Made by a program: the position numbers and the translations under genes. From an uncultured Clostridium sp. (GTDB lineage Bacteria > Bacillota > Clostridia > TANB77 > CAG-508): a DNA stretch of 6,039 nucleotides. How positions within the stretch are numbered: the stretch's first letter is position 1; the number at the start of each line of letters is the position of its first letter. The DNA is taken from assembly GCA_900557475.1 (NCBI GenBank), contig USTA01000060.1:1-6039 (forward strand), written 5' to 3'. The notes beneath the pieces are model-generated. The model did not search any database. It saw only the letters and a list, made by a program, of their open reading frames with translations, and was not told the origin of the DNA. Below are positions 5,724 to 6,039 of the stretch, piece by piece.

Positions 5724-6039
5724 ATGGGATTAATAGATAATATTCGTGAATTTTTTTCAGGTTCAAAAAACACTCAGCCACAAACATCACGAATAAATGA
5801 GGAGCATGAAAAAACAATATTAGCTAATAGAATAGTTGATTTAGTTCATCAAATTCAAAGCATTGACTCTTTTGACAGTACTATTTGGAATTTGGCAAAT
5901 GTTTCTAGTTATGACCTAGCCAAAAAAAGGTTAGAAGATTTACAAAAACTAAATTCCACTTTAGAAAGTAAGCTTTCTAGGCTTAGCAGAGAAAGTCAAA
6001 GAATAAATCCAGCTAGAGAATCACTTGAAGCTTCTAAAT
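5724..6039 (+). CDS. Uncharacterised protein with amphipathic N-terminus and predicted coiled coil (cut by window edge)
   Basis: I do not recognise this gene. 105 codons are open to the right edge and no stop is seen, so the full length is unknown. The start is secure: AAAAGGAGGA lies about 7-8 bases before ATG 5724 and a near-consensus promoter stands upstream. The protein begins MGLIDNIREFFSGS, which can form a short amphipathic helix of the kind that some membrane-associated proteins use. A polar linker (about 13-30, SKNTQPQTS) and a helical segment (30-48, ILANRIVDLVHQIQ) follow. From about 63 there is a charged stretch with leucines at 70, 73, 76, 80, 84 and 87 that suggests a coiled coil. 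It has no signal peptide or membrane helix in the visible part, so it is probably cytoplasmic or peripheral to the membrane. It is transcribed away from the cadherin-like gene, so any functional link to it is only positional. Confidence 0.8.
   Translation, partial: MGLIDNIREFFSGSKNTQPQTSRINEEHEKTILANRIVDLVHQIQSIDSFDSTIWNLANVSSYDLAKKRLEDLQKLNSTLESKLSRLSRESQRINPARESLEASK

Noticed and set aside
1..6039. CRISPR array, tRNA or rRNA genes, insertion sequence or phage genes
   Set aside because: Both strands are almost fully occupied by the seven genes described. No spaced repeats, cloverleaf-like G/C-rich stretches, transposase motifs or terminal inverted repeats were seen.

Overview
The window is very AT-rich, uses the standard code (TGA is a stop), has strong AGGAGG-type ribosome binding sites and sigma-A-type promoters, and encodes a short clostridial-style ArgS and phosphofructokinase. 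It looks like a chromosomal segment of a low-GC Firmicute, most likely an anaerobic Clostridia-type bacterium. This assignment is inferred from composition and protein character, not from a database match.

Six genes run on the minus strand, so transcription goes from right to left. The order is: a secreted, membrane-anchored protein with two cadherin-like beta-sandwich repeats (4695-5498), a phosphofructokinase (3523-4662), arginyl-tRNA synthetase (1792-3489), an Alg14/PssD-like glycosyltransferase subunit (1217-1720), its Alg13/PssE-like catalytic partner (735-1220), and the first 232 codons of a Wzx-type polysaccharide flippase that runs off the left edge (1-698). The gaps are about 30-70 bases and the two glycosyltransferase genes overlap. 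The only clear promoter for this series lies at 5570-5598, upstream of the cadherin-like gene. The six genes may therefore form one long transcript that carries housekeeping functions into a surface-polysaccharide cluster continuing beyond position 1. The only candidate break is an all-A/T hairpin without a U-tract, directly after argS.

On the right, a 225-base divergent intergenic region (5499-5723) holds two near-consensus promoters back to back. The plus-strand one drives an unrecognised gene (5724 to the right edge). Its product starts with a short amphipathic helix and continues into a predicted coiled coil.

The genes divide into three roles: glycolysis and translation (pfk, argS), assembly and export of a lipid-linked surface glycan (the split glycosyltransferase makes an early sugar linkage, the flippase moves the unit across the membrane), and envelope-associated proteins of unknown role (the cadherin-like protein, possibly the divergent gene). 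I found no RNA gene, CRISPR array, insertion sequence or convincing new system. The points most worth a second look are the hybrid active-site signature of the phosphofructokinase, the heptamer A-tract repeat in front of the flippase gene, the non-ATG starts, and the uncharacterised divergent gene.
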